Origin: Prorocentrum cordatum
Lineage: Eukaryota; Sar; Dinophyceae; Prorocentrales; Prorocentraceae
Direction of reading: 5' to 3'
Length of the DNA stretch: 64,000 nucleotides
Assembly: GCA_963575745.1 (NCBI GenBank)
Contig: CAUYUJ010019080.1
Span: 38,424 to 102,423, forward strand
The translations under genes and the position numbers were made by a program. The number at the start of each line of letters is the position of its first letter. Position 1 is the first letter of the stretch. Below, piece by piece: positions 33,452-44,035 of the stretch. A model generated the notes under the pieces. That model was not told where the DNA came from. It did no database searches and worked only from the letters and a program-made list of their open reading frames with translations.

Positions 33452-33613
33452 TCAGGAGGAAAAGAAACACACAGACACAATTAATCCGCGATTCCCCAGA
33501 AAACATGGGAAAATATGGGAAGTGGGGGGGAAGACAAAAACCCAGAAAATATGGGAAAATATTGGAAATCTTTTATTTGTGTGTATTTATTTGTGTGTCC
33601 TGGGGCCCCTTCA
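33452..33613 (-). mobile_element. MITE family 1, copy 2, with 5 bp TSD
   Basis: Inverted copy of the 6985-7147 element. It reads TCAGGAGGA ... GGGGCCCCTTCA on plus. AAAGA stands on both sides (33447-33451 and 33614-33618). An internal GGGAAAATATGGGAA duplication is present. Confidence 0.87.
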
Positions 33614-33618
33614 AAAGA

Positions 33619-34149
33619 ATGGCATCCATGGGCCTTGCGTTCGGAGGCCCATCGGCGATCCGAACATGGGTTCGTTGTCGCGAAGCACGGCTTCCGCGCG
33701 GGTGAAGCGCTGCCGCAGGGCTGCGCGCGCGCGCTGGTACAGCGGCGTCCTACGCGGGCCTCACGGGGCTGGCCCGAAAGCGCGCTCGGGCTCGAACGCT
33801 GACCGAGCTGGCGCACGTTCGGGGCAACCAGGGGATGAACAGAGGCTCAGCCGAGAAAGTGTTCTTGTGCAAGGAGACCTTCAGCGGAAGGCTGCCCCAT
33901 CTTCGGGCGCGTCGGACAGGACCCGAAAGAAGTTGTTCGCACAGGTGCCACGCAGATTGATCACTCCGGAACTGGCCGGTAAAGCTTTCGGGTCGCATCG
34001 GGATCAGACCCAAGAAATTTTCGGAGGACGTCGTGTGCGGTTCGCTATTCTTCGGATCCATACAACGTTTGTGATGTAGCAACTCTAAACTGGGAGCCGA
34101 GACCCGATTCCAGCCTGGAGGGGAGGAGCTGGACTTACGTTGTGATGGG
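33619..34149. other. Unassigned unique DNA
   Basis: No gene signature recognised. The sequence is of mixed composition and not obviously repetitive. Confidence 0.4.
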
Positions 34150-35058
34150 CCCCTGCGGCAGGAGGAGCAGGGGAGGAGGAGCAGGAGGAGGAGGAGGAGG
34201 AGAAGGAGGAGGAGGAGGAGGAGGAGGACCAGTGCAAATCCAAGAGTCATCAACGATGTAGGAGTTAACACTCCATCCAAGCTCCCTCTTCATAGGCCCC
34301 TACAACGGTTCATTTCCTTTCAGAGGACCGCCTCGTTGGAAGACAACAATTTGAAGATCATGAAGCGTGCCAAAACATTGTTCTCGGGATTCCAACGCCA
34401 CGTATCAACCTGACTGCTGCGTCTTGACGATCCAGAGTCATGCCAGAACGCCATTTTGGGGACTTCAACACAGCGAATCAACATAACTGTTGCGCCCACG
34501 TAATCCTCAATCCTTCCAAAACACCATTTCTGGTGCGCTGATCATGGGAATCCGTGAAAATCGTGCAAATGTTTAAAACGAATGCGCGCGGCGCTAAGGC
34601 GAGCGCCACATGTTTAAAACGACACGCCCTCAATCCGTGAAACTATTGCAAACTTGACAACGAATGTGCGCGGCGCTAGTGCGAGAGCCACATTTTGAAA
34701 ACGACCCGCCCTCAGTCCGTGAAAATCTTGCACATGTTTGAAATGAATGTGCGCGGCACTAAAGCAGGAGCCACATTTTGAAACGACCCGCCCTCTCGTG
34801 AAAATCTTGCAATTCGTTTTAAACGAATGTGCGCGGCGCTAAGGCGAGAGCCACATTTTGAAAGCGCCCTGCCCTCAATCTGTGAAACTACTGTCACTTC
34901 TTAAGCTTCAGAATCATGAGACGGTGAGGAAGTCTCAGGCGAAACGCCTGGCCCGCCCTAAAAACTGGCCTCGGGGTGCGACAGAGAGGAGTTATCTATA
35001 AGGAGAAGGAATGGAGGAGGAGGAGGAGGAGGAGGAGGAGGAGGAGGAGGAGGAGGGA
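34150..35058 (-). repeat. GGA-bounded composite module, copy A (inverted)
   Basis: Left (GGA)n at 34158-34230, module body 34233-35005, right (GGA)n at 35010-35056. Body on minus: TCTGTCGCACCCCGAGGCC, about four 80 bp units with GAATGTGCGCGGCGCTAA on plus (34560-34895), two 76 bp units, CCTATGAAGAGGGAGCTTGG, CTACATCGTTGATGACTC. Same order as module C. Confidence 0.8.
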
Positions 35059-35231
35059 GCTCGGGACGACCCATGCGCCCCCCGCGAGGAGCCCAGCGAG
35101 GCGCACCCACGGGCAAAAACACGCAGGGGGCCTGCCTCCCGACGCCGGCGGCACGTGCTCTCCAGTGGTCCACCGGCCCCCCGCCTGCCTCTCGAGCAGG
35201 GGATCTACTACAGAATTGAAGTACCCCTGAC

Positions 35232-36089
35232 ATGTTTGTTTCATCGAATCCATCTTGCCTTGCACACCCGCATTGTGTCAGGGAGCTGGTGTACGCGGAC
35301 GACACTCTCCTTCTCGACGCCAACCCAGGCGTCATCCAAGATCTGATGTCGTGCATTGAGGAATCCGGGCGACATCATGGACTTAGCCTGAATTGGCGCA
35401 AGGTTAGAGTGATGCGCGTTCGCACCAGAGCCCATCTTATCAATAGCGCAGGTGAGGCGGTGAAAGAAAACAGCATCCTAATATGTGTAGGTGCTTTGTT
35501 GTCCGCAAATGGCCGGAACGTCGCGGAACTCAACCGTAGACCCGGCGCGGCCAGGCAAGATTTCAACATGCTGAGCGCCATCTGGTCGCATTCGACATTG
35601 AGTCGCTGCCAAAAACGTGCGCATGTTTAACGCATGCGTAATCTCGAAACTAACCTATTAGTTGTTTGCAACATGTCTGAATCAAGCGGAGCCGGAGATT
35701 AGACGGATTTCAAGCCCAATGTTTGAGGAAGATTTTCCGCGTGCCACACTCGCATTACAACAGAAATTCGAATAACACTGATGAGCATAGCAGTGTAGCG
35801 GCCTTTGAGCGAAGAAAACTGTAAACAGCAGATGCTCTTCATAGGCAAGTTTGCGAGACACCCCAGCATAGGCCGGGTGCGCATGCCTGTGCTTGAACCT
35901 GGCAGCACTGACATACGAGCACCATCATGACCTCAGAAGAGAGGCCGGCCCCGACAGAATTGGGCCAACATGGTGATAAACAATTGTCTGCGTGTGGCCG
36001 GCTCCGCAGCTCGCCTTGCTGATTACTTCCGCCTGGAGGGAGGTGCAGCGCGAGCTTGGGAGTCGGCCGCGCGTTCGTGGCACATGTAG
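35232..36089 (+). pseudogene. LINE reverse transcriptase remnant (YADD to C-terminus)
   Basis: A second, unrelated LINE fragment. The plus frame from 35232 carries the catalytic YADD box (35292-35303) and then GLSLNWRK. After frame breaks come LDGFQAQCLRKIFRVPHSHY (from about 35701), then QQMLFIGKFARHPSIGRVRM and KRGRPRQNWANMV with one internal stop, ending at the TAG at 36089. This is the usual order in the C-terminal half of non-LTR reverse transcriptases. The upstream half is missing; the GGA border of module A lies about 175 bases upstream. Confidence 0.82.
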
Positions 36090-36424
36090 TGCATTTTTCC
36101 ATCTCTGCTAGCTCACCGTCTGGTGCAAAGCTTCTGACTGACTGATATCGAATCGAATCCATGAAAATGCTACGTCTTTTCTTGTAGATTCGACGAGGAA
36201 CTCAATCTTTGGGTAAATCAATTCTGTTGTCTAACCCCTGAGGTCTGGCACTGCCAGGCCGCATCGCGATGGCGTCTGACCAGATCCGGTGATGTGGCCG
36301 ATTCCGGGGCTCCCACGGGCCCCCCGCAGGTGCCAATGAGTTCCGATTGTCCGCCGACCCCCGCCTGGACGATTTTCCCCTGGAGCCATAGGCGACCCGA
36401 GGAGGGGAAGGCGAGAAGGGGGAG

Positions 36425-37837
36425 GAGGAGGAAGAGGAGGAGGAGGAGGAGGACGACGACGACGAGGAGGAGGAGGAGGACGAGGAGGATGAGGAGGAGG
36501 AGGAGGAGCAGGACGAGGAGAAAAAGGAGGAGGAGGAGGAGGAGGGGGAGGGGAGGAGGAGGACGAGGAGCAGGAGGAGGAGGAGGAGGAGGAGGAGGAG
36601 GAGGAGGAGGGAGGAGAGGAGGAGGGAGGAGGAGAGGAGGAGGAGGAGGAGGAGGGAGGAGGAGGAGGAGGGAGGAGGAGATGGAGGTGGAGGAGGAGGA
36701 GGAGGAGGAGGAGGAGGAGGGAGGAGGAGGAGGAGGAGGAGGAGGAGGAGGACCAGTATAAACCCAAGAGGCATCAACGATGCTGGAATAAACCCTCCCT
36801 CCAAGCTCCCTCTTCATAGGCCCCCTAGAACGGTTCATTTCCATTGAAGGAACCGCCTCATTGGAAGAGAAACGTTTGAAGACCCTGAACCATGCCAGAG
36901 CATGGTTCTCGGGTTTCCAACGCCAAAGATAAACCTGACTGTTGCGTGTTGATGATCCTGAATCGCGCCAGGACGCCATTCCTGGGATTTCAACACAGCG
37001 AATAAACGTAACTGTTACGCCGCCCCGTAAACCTGAATCCTTTCACTACATAATGTCTGGAACGCTGATGATGGGAATCCGTGAAACTCTCTGCAATGTT
37101 TTAAAACGCACGCGCGCGGCGCTCAGGCGAGAGCCACATGCTGAAAAGGAACCGCACTCAATCCGTGAGATTCTCGCAAAGTTTGACAACGAATGTGCGC
37201 CGCGCCAAGGCGAGAACCACATTTTGAAAACGACCCGCCCTCAATCCGTGAAGCTGTTGTGAATGTTTAAAACGAATGTGCGCCGCGCTGAGGCGAGAGC
37301 CACATTTTGAAAATCATCCGCCCTCAATCCGTGAAGCTCTTGTCATTGCTTAAAACGATGGTGCGCCGCGCTAAAGCGAGAGCCACATGTTGAAAACGAC
37401 CCACCCTTAATCCGCGAAATTATTGTAATGTTAAACAACGAATGTGCGCCGCGCCAAGACGAGAGCCACAGTTTGAAAACCACCCGCCCTCCATCTGTGA
37501 AACTCTTGCGATGTTTAAAAAACGAATGTGCGCCGCGGTAAAGCGAGAGTCACATTTTGAAAACGACCCACCCTCCATCTGTGAAACTGCTGACAAGTGT
37601 TAAGATTGAGAATCGTAAATGGTGAGGAAGTCTCAGGCGAAACGCCCGGCCCGCCATAAAAACTGGCTTCGGGATGCGACAGGGAGAGATGATTGGTAAG
37701 GACGAGGCATGGAGGAGGAGGAGGGAGGAGGAGGAGGAGGAGGAGGAGGAGGAGGAGGAGGAGGAGGAGGAGGAGGAGGGGAGGAGGGGAGGAGGAGGAG
37801 GAGGAGGGAGGAGGAGGAGGAGGAGGAGGAGGAGGAG
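36425..37837 (-). repeat. GGA-bounded composite module, copy B (inverted)
   Basis: (GGA)n at 36425-36752, module body 36753-37705, (GGA)n at 37708-37835. The body has the same landmarks as copy A, with about seven 80 bp units (37075-37600; CGAGAGCCACATTTTGAAAA). Copies A and B lie in the same orientation, 2.5 kb apart, with LINE debris between them. Confidence 0.82.
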
Positions 37838-38155
37838 TTGGAGCAGGAGGAGGACGGGTCGCCTAAGCACTTCGGAGAAACCCTCCGCCACGGGCCCCCC
37901 GCGGGCGCCACTGAGTTCCGCCTGTGCGCCGACCCCCGCCTGCCCGCGGGTGAGAGAGCGCGCGAGGTGGTTGGCTGTCAACACTCCTCTGAAGGGGCCC
38001 ACCACCACCACTAAGCCGTGCATCCTGCGGGACGCGTGGGCGGAGGAGCGCGCGATTGGCGACTCTTCAGGAAATCCACAACAGAGGGCGAGCACGCGGA
38101 GCACCCCGCGATCGCGAAGCAGGCAGCTGGTTGGTGGTTAGGACGTCGCGTGGTG

Positions 38156-38328
38156 TGAAGGGGCCCAAGGACATACAAATGAGCACACACAAATCCCAGG
38201 ATCCCAGTATCCCCAATATTCTCCCATGTTTTCTGGAGTATCGTTCCTCCCCCCCGCTTCCCATAGCTCCCCAGATCTTCCTGGGAATCGGCGACTCCTT
38301 GTGCCTGTGTATTTCTGCTCCTTCCCGA
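38156..38328 (+). mobile_element. MITE family 1, copy 3
   Basis: TGAAGGGGCCCAAGGACA start, ending CTCCTTCCCGA. It shares CTCCCATGTTTTCT and GGGAATCGGCGACTC with the other copies. The 3' end is diverged and no target duplication is visible. Confidence 0.75.
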
Positions 38329-38501
38329 TCCTCGGCGAGCCCAGCATCGAAGTCGACCAGTCGGGTCGGCGATCGAAAAACGCACCGGAGCGGCCTGCAG
38401 TGGGCGGCCGCGCCGGGAGACCAGCAGAGATCGGCGGAGACCGGCAGGCCAACGGGGCCTCCATATCGAGAAACCGAAGATCTCCATCGGGATCCGAGAT
38501 C

Positions 38502-38512
38502 GAATCGGAATC
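38502..38512 (+). repeat. Candidate LINE target-site duplication, 3' copy
   Basis: GAATCGGAATC, equal to 44036-44046. GATAC repeats (tail of the element) lie directly inside it. GAATCGG words recur locally, so chance is not excluded. Confidence 0.6.
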
Positions 38513-38637
38513 GATACGATACGATACGACTCAGCCTGGATGGAGGTGCAACTCCCGCTGGATGGCAGAACTACCTGGGCAAGTGAAAGAGACAGCAGCG
38601 ATGGAAGAAAGGCGGGCGTGGGCGCGCCTGAGCGCGA

Positions 38638-40089
38638 TCATCGTCGTGACGACCGTCCGAGCCTCCTCTTCAACCAGGCTGTGCGGCTGTCCTGCCACAT
38701 CTCTGGGTCGGAGGCTAATTCCTGATAGTCTTGACTGATCAGAAACTTAAATTGGTCCTCAAATCTCCAAGGTTTGAAAATGCGGCCGTGGCACTGGGAG
38801 CCAAAACGCGTTGTAACGTCCGCCAGATAGCGTTGACCCCTCCACAGCAGGGCCAGGAGTGCAAGCCTGTCAGGGGCATACTTCTGGAACCTACACACGT
38901 GGCCACACCAGTCGAAAACACGGCACAAACAGACTATATCCCATCTCTGGAGACCTAACTTGTCTAGATAGTGGGCCCTCAGACGGTTGACATACGCCAG
39001 ATGGTCCCCCAAGAAGTCCCCCTCGAAATCCTCGAACTCGTCCAGCTCATCTGGGTCCACGTGGCCTGTCTCAGGAACCTCGGGGGCCTTCATCTGGTCA
39101 TTGTTCGTCATCATCGTCGCCGTCGCAGTCGGGGGCGGGCGGGTCGTTTTCGGGGGTGGGGGGGGCAGCTTGCGTTTAATAACACGTCTTCCCATAGCTA
39201 TCTGGACGGCCCGAATTTTTCGAAGATGGTCCTGAGTAAGATGCAGGGTCCCGATGTTGTAGGTCAGGGCGGGGAGGACAACTTTGTGCAGCAATCTCAA
39301 CCTATTGGAGATGGTGCCACACTTCGTGGTCAGCAGCTTCTCATGGCGAGCAAAAGCACTCCAGGCGGCACGTATGCGCCTGTCCACTTCGACCGAAGCA
39401 TTGTTATCGAAGGTAATCTGATGGCCCAGGACCTTTATCCCCTGCTCTCTCGGAGTGAAAGGGATGTGAAAGACGGGGAGGGCGATATCCTCGGTTTTCT
39501 TCTGGCGCTTGGTGGGCCGAGGGGCCACGGCGGACCTCTGGGGGCTGGGCTGGGCCCAGACATCATGCACGGCCAGTCGTGATTGGTGATCCTCAGACGC
39601 TGTCCACTGCATATCATTCAAGTCCACCCACCAGCCTGCTAGCCGTACAAGATTATTCCAAGCATCAGTCATGAGGGTCACCATCGACGGCGTGAGACCT
39701 AGCAGCCAAAAGTTGTCGGCGAAGATGAGTAGCGGGACTCTTCGAATCTGCTGCGAATCCTCGCCCCTCCTGGTGTACGCATAATACTCGAAGCCCAGCG
39801 GGCGTGCGTCTTCAAAATCCACAGGGTAGCCCCAGCCCTTGGACTTGCAAATGGAGAGGAAGGGACGAATGAGAGTATGTTCCATAATGATGTTACACTT
39901 GCGAGGGCCGTCTGGATCGCCCTGATATATCGATCGAGTCCGAGATATCGGCTGCGACGGAGGCAGGCGAGGAAGCACGAGACGGCCTCGTCCGCGTCTA
40001 ACTTCGCGGATCATGGCGGCGGTAATGACATCGGGCACCGAGGCGAGCTTGAAAGCGTGGCACCAGACACCATGGTCAACCCAGTCATA
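38638..40089 (-). pseudogene. LINE reverse transcriptase, motifs A (end) to C-terminus
   Basis: The frame picks up at 40089 with YDWVDHGVWC, the end of motif A. It continues through motif B (SIYQGDPDGP, about 39900-39930) and motif C as FADN (39712-39723), where most LINEs have FADD or YADD. Then come WWVDLNDMQWT and RLRLLHKVVLPALTYNIGTL. A Pro-rich and acidic insert (EDFEGDF) and a Trp-rich tail follow. The Asn at the second catalytic position may be a lineage trait or a disabling change. The first half of motif A is in another frame beyond the TA tract. Confidence 0.8.
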
Positions 40090-40097
40090 ACATTTTT

Positions 40098-42041
40098 TTA
40101 TATATATATATATATATATATATCCCCAGAAACAATATGCAATGGTATCCGAAATTCGATAGCTTTCTCAACCAGGAGGCGAATAATAAAAATGACCTCG
40201 GCCGTCTGGTGCGCAGGGCGAAAGGCAAACTGGTTCGGCGACAGTGGCCGATCTGCAATGCGGCCTAGCTCGGACAGTATCTGCATATGAGCCTTCCATA
40301 GCACCGAGAGGACTGCAATGGGGCGCCATTTCTTAATGTGCAATGGATTGGTCATTTTCTCGATAAGATGAACATCGTGCTCGTCCCAGCCACAGGGCCC
40401 GTCCATCGATGGGTCATTCAGGAGTCTAAGTTCGAAGAGAGAGGCGAGGATCTCGAAGAAATCATCCGAGGCGTCCAGGAACATTTCGACGACGAGTAAC
40501 TCACTTCGGGGGCATGACTTACCACGTTTCATACGAAGGAAAACTTGCCGAACTCGAGCGCCAGAAAGTTGGACGAGGCCCTCGAGGGCCGAACGGTCCC
40601 AGCGTTTCTGGATCCAATCAGGGAGCTGCATGACGTTTTTGGACCGATGCAAATCTCCGAAGAAGGACTCGGCAAGGTCTAAGATCTCCTGGGGGTCCGT
40701 CGTCAGGACACCTTGCTCGTTAAACATGGCCCCCTGCCAGGTCGGTGGCGGGACACTTCGGTCTGCACGACCTTTGGAGAGAAGCCAGTCGCACTCGTAC
40801 GCGAACTTATTCTGCTGCAGCTGGCGGCGGATCATAGACTCAGCCGTGCAGTAAAAGTGTCGAAGCTGCTGCGTCGCGGCAGCTCGTCGGAGAGATCTGA
40901 CGGCCTCGAGGTGGGTACGGGTGATTTCGTCTTCTTCTTTCTCTGGCTTGGGGGGGGGTCTCCGGTTGCGTCGATGTCCGTGATCGGCGGCGGCGGTCGA
41001 AATGGCGTCAGCCAGAAAGCGTAACGAGGGAAGGGGGCGTCCATGGGCATCCGTACAGGGTCTGAAAGGTTCCTCATCGGGCTCCAGTGGGGGCGTCGCG
41101 GGGGCGGGGGCAGGGAGCGGAGAGGTGGCGTGTTCGGACCGGCGGTGGCGGGGTCTCTTGCGGAGGGGGAGGCAGGCGGGGGGCGGGGTAGGGTCGGCCT
41201 CCAGCCGACGAGCGAAACACGGAGGAATCTTCCAGGTCGATTCTTCCCCAGGAGGCGGCGTCCAGGAATCCGTCAGCTTGCTCCAGGGTTCTCGCGGCCA
41301 GTAGGAAGGCGTGTAATGTCGCACACTGATTCGGGCGGGGTGGTTGGACCGAGGGTCCGCTCCTTCCTTGGCCAGTAGGTCGACCGCCGTGTTTCCTCGA
41401 TCTTGAGAGTGACCTTTGCGCCACTCTGGCAAGCACACCTGATAGCGCCTGCAAACGTCCTGCCACAGCGCCAGCATGACGGACACCAGATTCAAATTAG
41501 ATCGAGGCCGCCATCGTCCCCAGATTATCTGTTGGCAATATCGAGAGTCGAAGATCATCTTGATTTTGGCCTGAGGGGGGATCGTCCTGACGTTGTCGGG
41601 GAGGGAGTCCTGGAAAATCAACCACAGAAAGGCCTCAATGGGTGCCGTCAACTCTGCCGCGTTGTTCGACTCTCTACACGCTCCCACAAAGAGTGGGTCT
41701 TCAGGGCCAGTGCATACTGGTCCACATGCTGAGGCTAAAGGAGAGGAGCCTGCCGTCGGAGACGCCGAGGAAAAAAGTGCAAAGCCCCAACCAGCACGTC
41801 CTCGGAGGTGATCACGCGCACGCTTCCGATACCTAGGTAGTGTGTCGTAGAAAGAGCCATCCAGGAAGAGTCCGAAAGCCTCGTCGTCCCGAAAGAAACA
41901 GTGTACAGTACGATCGACCTCGAGGGCGTCGCCGAGAGCGTTTCGATAAGCCGTGATATCCGAACAAGTCCAGTTTATTGGTTTGGGAGGCGGAGGAGGG
42001 GAAGCCGCTGTCAGAGTCCAGTTACTGCTAGGATCGCGCAC
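40098..42041 (-). pseudogene. LINE RNase H plus reverse transcriptase N-terminal half
   Basis: About 647 codons. RNase H comes first, with all acidic residues visible: LFLDGS (D61), NNAAELTA (E130), IFDSRY (D165), KGHSQD (H211) and NTAVDLL (D221). After a Pro-rich linker comes the RT finger region: HIKKWRPIAVLS (about 570) and NQFAFRPAHQTAE (about 605). The frame ends in HIVSGD followed by IYIYIYI and a stop, where (TA)n interrupts motif A. RNase H before RT is the reverse of the order in I- and R1-type LINEs. The frame has no clear ATG and is entered by a shift from the endonuclease frame. Confidence 0.82.
40099..40122 (+). repeat. (TA)n tract inside RT motif A
   Basis: A TA run plus T7 separates VSGD from YDWVDH and shifts the frame. 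Flanks CCAGTCATAACAT and ATCC resemble those of the TA run in the retrogene at 12574. Confidence 0.85.
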
Positions 42042-42841
42042 CCGCAGACGTAGATGTAGGGGAGATGATCAGAGGTGGTAGCAGTAGAGAAATCTACCGT
42101 ACAACTGACCGTGCCCGTAGGGAAGTGCCGTGTGAGAACGTAGTCTATCTGCTTGGGGTCTCTACGCTGTCCAGGATCAGGAATATGTGTGTGAACACCG
42201 TACTTACACCAATGGTATGTATTTTCCGCCCGAAGATCTAGATCGCACATGGCAATGAATAACTCCTTGGCCTTCCAAGCTAACTTATCCAGAACAGGGG
42301 GTTCACCAGGAGGACGAGTATAGGGACCTATATGATCAGCAAAGAGATCGGAGTCGGCGACCGAACCGAGGTGGGCGTTAGCATCAACGCCGATAATAAC
42401 CTTAGTCTCATTCGGGACTGAGAGGACGTGCTGACGAATCTCGCGCAGGCTCTCCATCAAAAGAGCCCTATCCTTTGACGGGTGCAGATGGGCGGAGCCC
42501 ACCAAGACACGATTGTATTCTGGATGCTCGCACAACGCGCCGACGTAGCGGGCGCCCTGGACCACGCTCAAAATCTTCCAGCCACAGTCTCGATGGACAA
42601 CGATCGCATTCTGCCTGTCCTTGCCACTTGGGGGGACCACAATAAGGCGATGTCCTTCGATCTGCTCTGGAGGTTCTGCTCGGCGAAGGGCGAGGCATTC
42701 CTGTAAAAGCAACATGCACCATGGGAATTCTCTCTCAAGGTCGCGTAGAAAAATTGGCAGCCCCTTCAGCGAGATCATTCTGACATTCCAAGAAAGAATA
42801 CTGGAATGGTCGACCAATCGTCGCTGTCGCCATCTACGCAT
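42011..42841 (-). CDS. LINE apurinic/apyrimidinic-type endonuclease domain
   Basis: 276 residues from ATG 42841. Endonuclease/exonuclease/phosphatase motifs in order: SWNVR (N19), LLLQE (E48), SAHLHPS (118-122), IIGVDANAHLG (D153, N155), KQIDYVL (D233) and TSDHLPY (S257-H259). Spacing suits a LINE endonuclease that nicks target DNA to prime reverse transcription. The frame is the same as ORF1, six codons after its TGA. The RNase H-RT frame overlaps the last 31 bases in the -1 frame and would be joined just after SDHLPY. The domain looks catalytically intact. Confidence 0.88.
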   Translation of the reverse strand: MRRWRQRRLVDHSSILSWNVRMISLKGLPIFLRDLEREFPWCMLLLQECLALRRAEPPEQIEGHRLIVVPPSGKDRQNAIVVHRDCGWKILSVVQGARYVGALCEHPEYNRVLVGSAHLHPSKDRALLMESLREIRQHVLSVPNETKVIIGVDANAHLGSVADSDLFADHIGPYTRPPGEPPVLDKLAWKAKELFIAMCDLDLRAENTYHWCKYGVHTHIPDPGQRRDPKQIDYVLTRHFPTGTVSCTVDFSTATTSDHLPYIYVCGCAILAVTGL

Positions 42842-42859
42842 AGCAAGAGAAGTGCCGCC

Positions 42860-43888
42860 TCAGGGATCCGCCACAGCGTGGATCTCACCGAGGTGTGTCT
42901 GGAGCTTGAGGTCGATGTTCAGGTCCTGCAGCAACGCGTTCGCGGAGGGCGGGATCTTCATCTTGTGGGTGGTCCTGTCGCAATCGTACACTTTGATGGG
43001 GCCTCCCTGGTGGGCGTTCCCTGGCAACGACATCGGCAGGAAGATGACCTCCCCCCTGTCGTTCTTGATATCGAAGGCTGCGTCCCAGTTGTGCTGCGGG
43101 CTGTTCGGGAAGATGGCTGCCAGGACTGGTTTGAGCTCCGCCACGGCCTTTACCTGCTGCTTGCTCACGCCGATCTCCCAGCCGACTTTGTCGATGTTGT
43201 GCCAGAGAGCCGTGCGACCTGCCTGGCGGAGGGAGCCACCATTGAACTTTCTGCCTTTCATCTTCTTGAGACATACCCACATCTGGTCTGAGCTGTAGAA
43301 ATGTACTTTTACACGTTCACCATAAGAACCAGTACCCACGACGCGCTCGTAGAGGATGTTCTCCCTGTCGAGCTCGGACTTGATCTGTGCCACCAGCTTG
43401 TCGCTAGCGTCGTATTTGAAGCCACCAACACATCTCGTTTTTCGTCTACCCATGGGAATGAACACTGCTGTGGATGCTGCCGAAATAGCCGCCGAGAGCG
43501 TCGTAGACAATGGTGTGTGCACTCCAGAGGCTGGGGTAGCTCCTCCGCCTCTCTGCTGCTGTCCACTCTCGTAGGCGTCCATGCGAGCCTCTAGGGCCTG
43601 CTGACGGGAGCTGAGGGAACGGACCTCCACGGAGACCGACGTGACGTTCTTTTGAATCTCCTCGATTTTCACCGTCTGTACCTCAGTGGCGTCCTTGATC
43701 ATGCCACCCATGGCACGAAGGAGACGGGCTTGACCCTCATCAAGGCCTTCTTGCACTGCATGACGGGAGGCTGCGGCAGCTGCGTCGAAAGGAGCGGATA
43801 GCCGAGGCCTCTGCGCGGGAGGAGCGCCGAAGATGTCTCCGTCAATACCTATCGGCTCCATTGGATGATCACCACCACCACCAAACAT
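42860..43888 (-). CDS. LINE ORF1 protein (RNA-binding type)
   Basis: 342 residues from ATG 43888 (MFGGGGDHPMEP). An upstream in-frame extension lacks ATG. Residues about 65-110 form a coiled coil (VQTVKIEEIQKNVTSVSVEV region). Residues about 155-225 begin GRRKTRCVGGFKYDAS and continue through YGERVKVHFYSSDQ, an RRM-like pattern known from ORF1 of several LINE clades. Its role would be binding element RNA in the retrotransposition particle. The frame ends in ADP-TGA, after which the endonuclease ATG follows in the same frame. A lost sense codon or stop readthrough would fuse them. Confidence 0.72.
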   Translation of the reverse strand: MFGGGGDHPMEPIGIDGDIFGAPPAQRPRLSAPFDAAAAASRHAVQEGLDEGQARLLRAMGGMIKDATEVQTVKIEEIQKNVTSVSVEVRSLSSRQQALEARMDAYESGQQQRGGGATPASGVHTPLSTTLSAAISAASTAVFIPMGRRKTRCVGGFKYDASDKLVAQIKSELDRENILYERVVGTGSYGERVKVHFYSSDQMWVCLKKMKGRKFNGGSLRQAGRTALWHNIDKVGWEIGVSKQQVKAVAELKPVLAAIFPNSPQHNWDAAFDIKNDRGEVIFLPMSLPGNAHQGGPIKVYDCDRTTHKMKIPPSANALLQDLNIDLKLQTHLGEIHAVADP

Positions 43889-44013
43889 TGCGGGCGACAC
43901 TGGTTTGGTCAGGATGCAAAGGAGGGGGGCGATGCTCGCCAGTCGGATGCACTGGGAGCGGGTCAAAAGCGCGCGACCCCCCGTCATTCAGGACCTATCC
44001 TGAAGCACAATTG

Positions 44014-44028
44014 CTTGAGCCAAAATGG
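44014..44028 (-). other. Relict dinoflagellate spliced leader at LINE 5' end
   Basis: The minus strand reads CCATTTTGGCTCAAG, the last 15 bases of DinoSL, 125 bases before the ORF1 ATG. The 15-base form is the one expected when a genomic leader has been re-used as acceptor, since DinoSL carries TAG just before CCATTTT. Only seven bases separate it from the candidate target duplication. Confidence 0.88.
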
Positions 44029-44035
44029 AAAAATG

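Larger units (their letters stand above)
38513..44035 (-). mobile_element. Non-LTR retrotransposon (LINE), near full length
   Basis: 5.5 kb on the minus strand: a spliced-leader remnant at the 5' end, ORF1, apurinic-type endonuclease, RNase H, reverse transcriptase, and a short (GTATC)3 tail at 38513-38527. An 11 bp direct repeat flanks it. The coding chain is broken by a TGA between ORF1 and endonuclease, a frame shift between endonuclease and RNase H, and a (TA)n tract within RT motif A, so this copy is probably inactive in trans-free retroposition. Confidence 0.85.
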
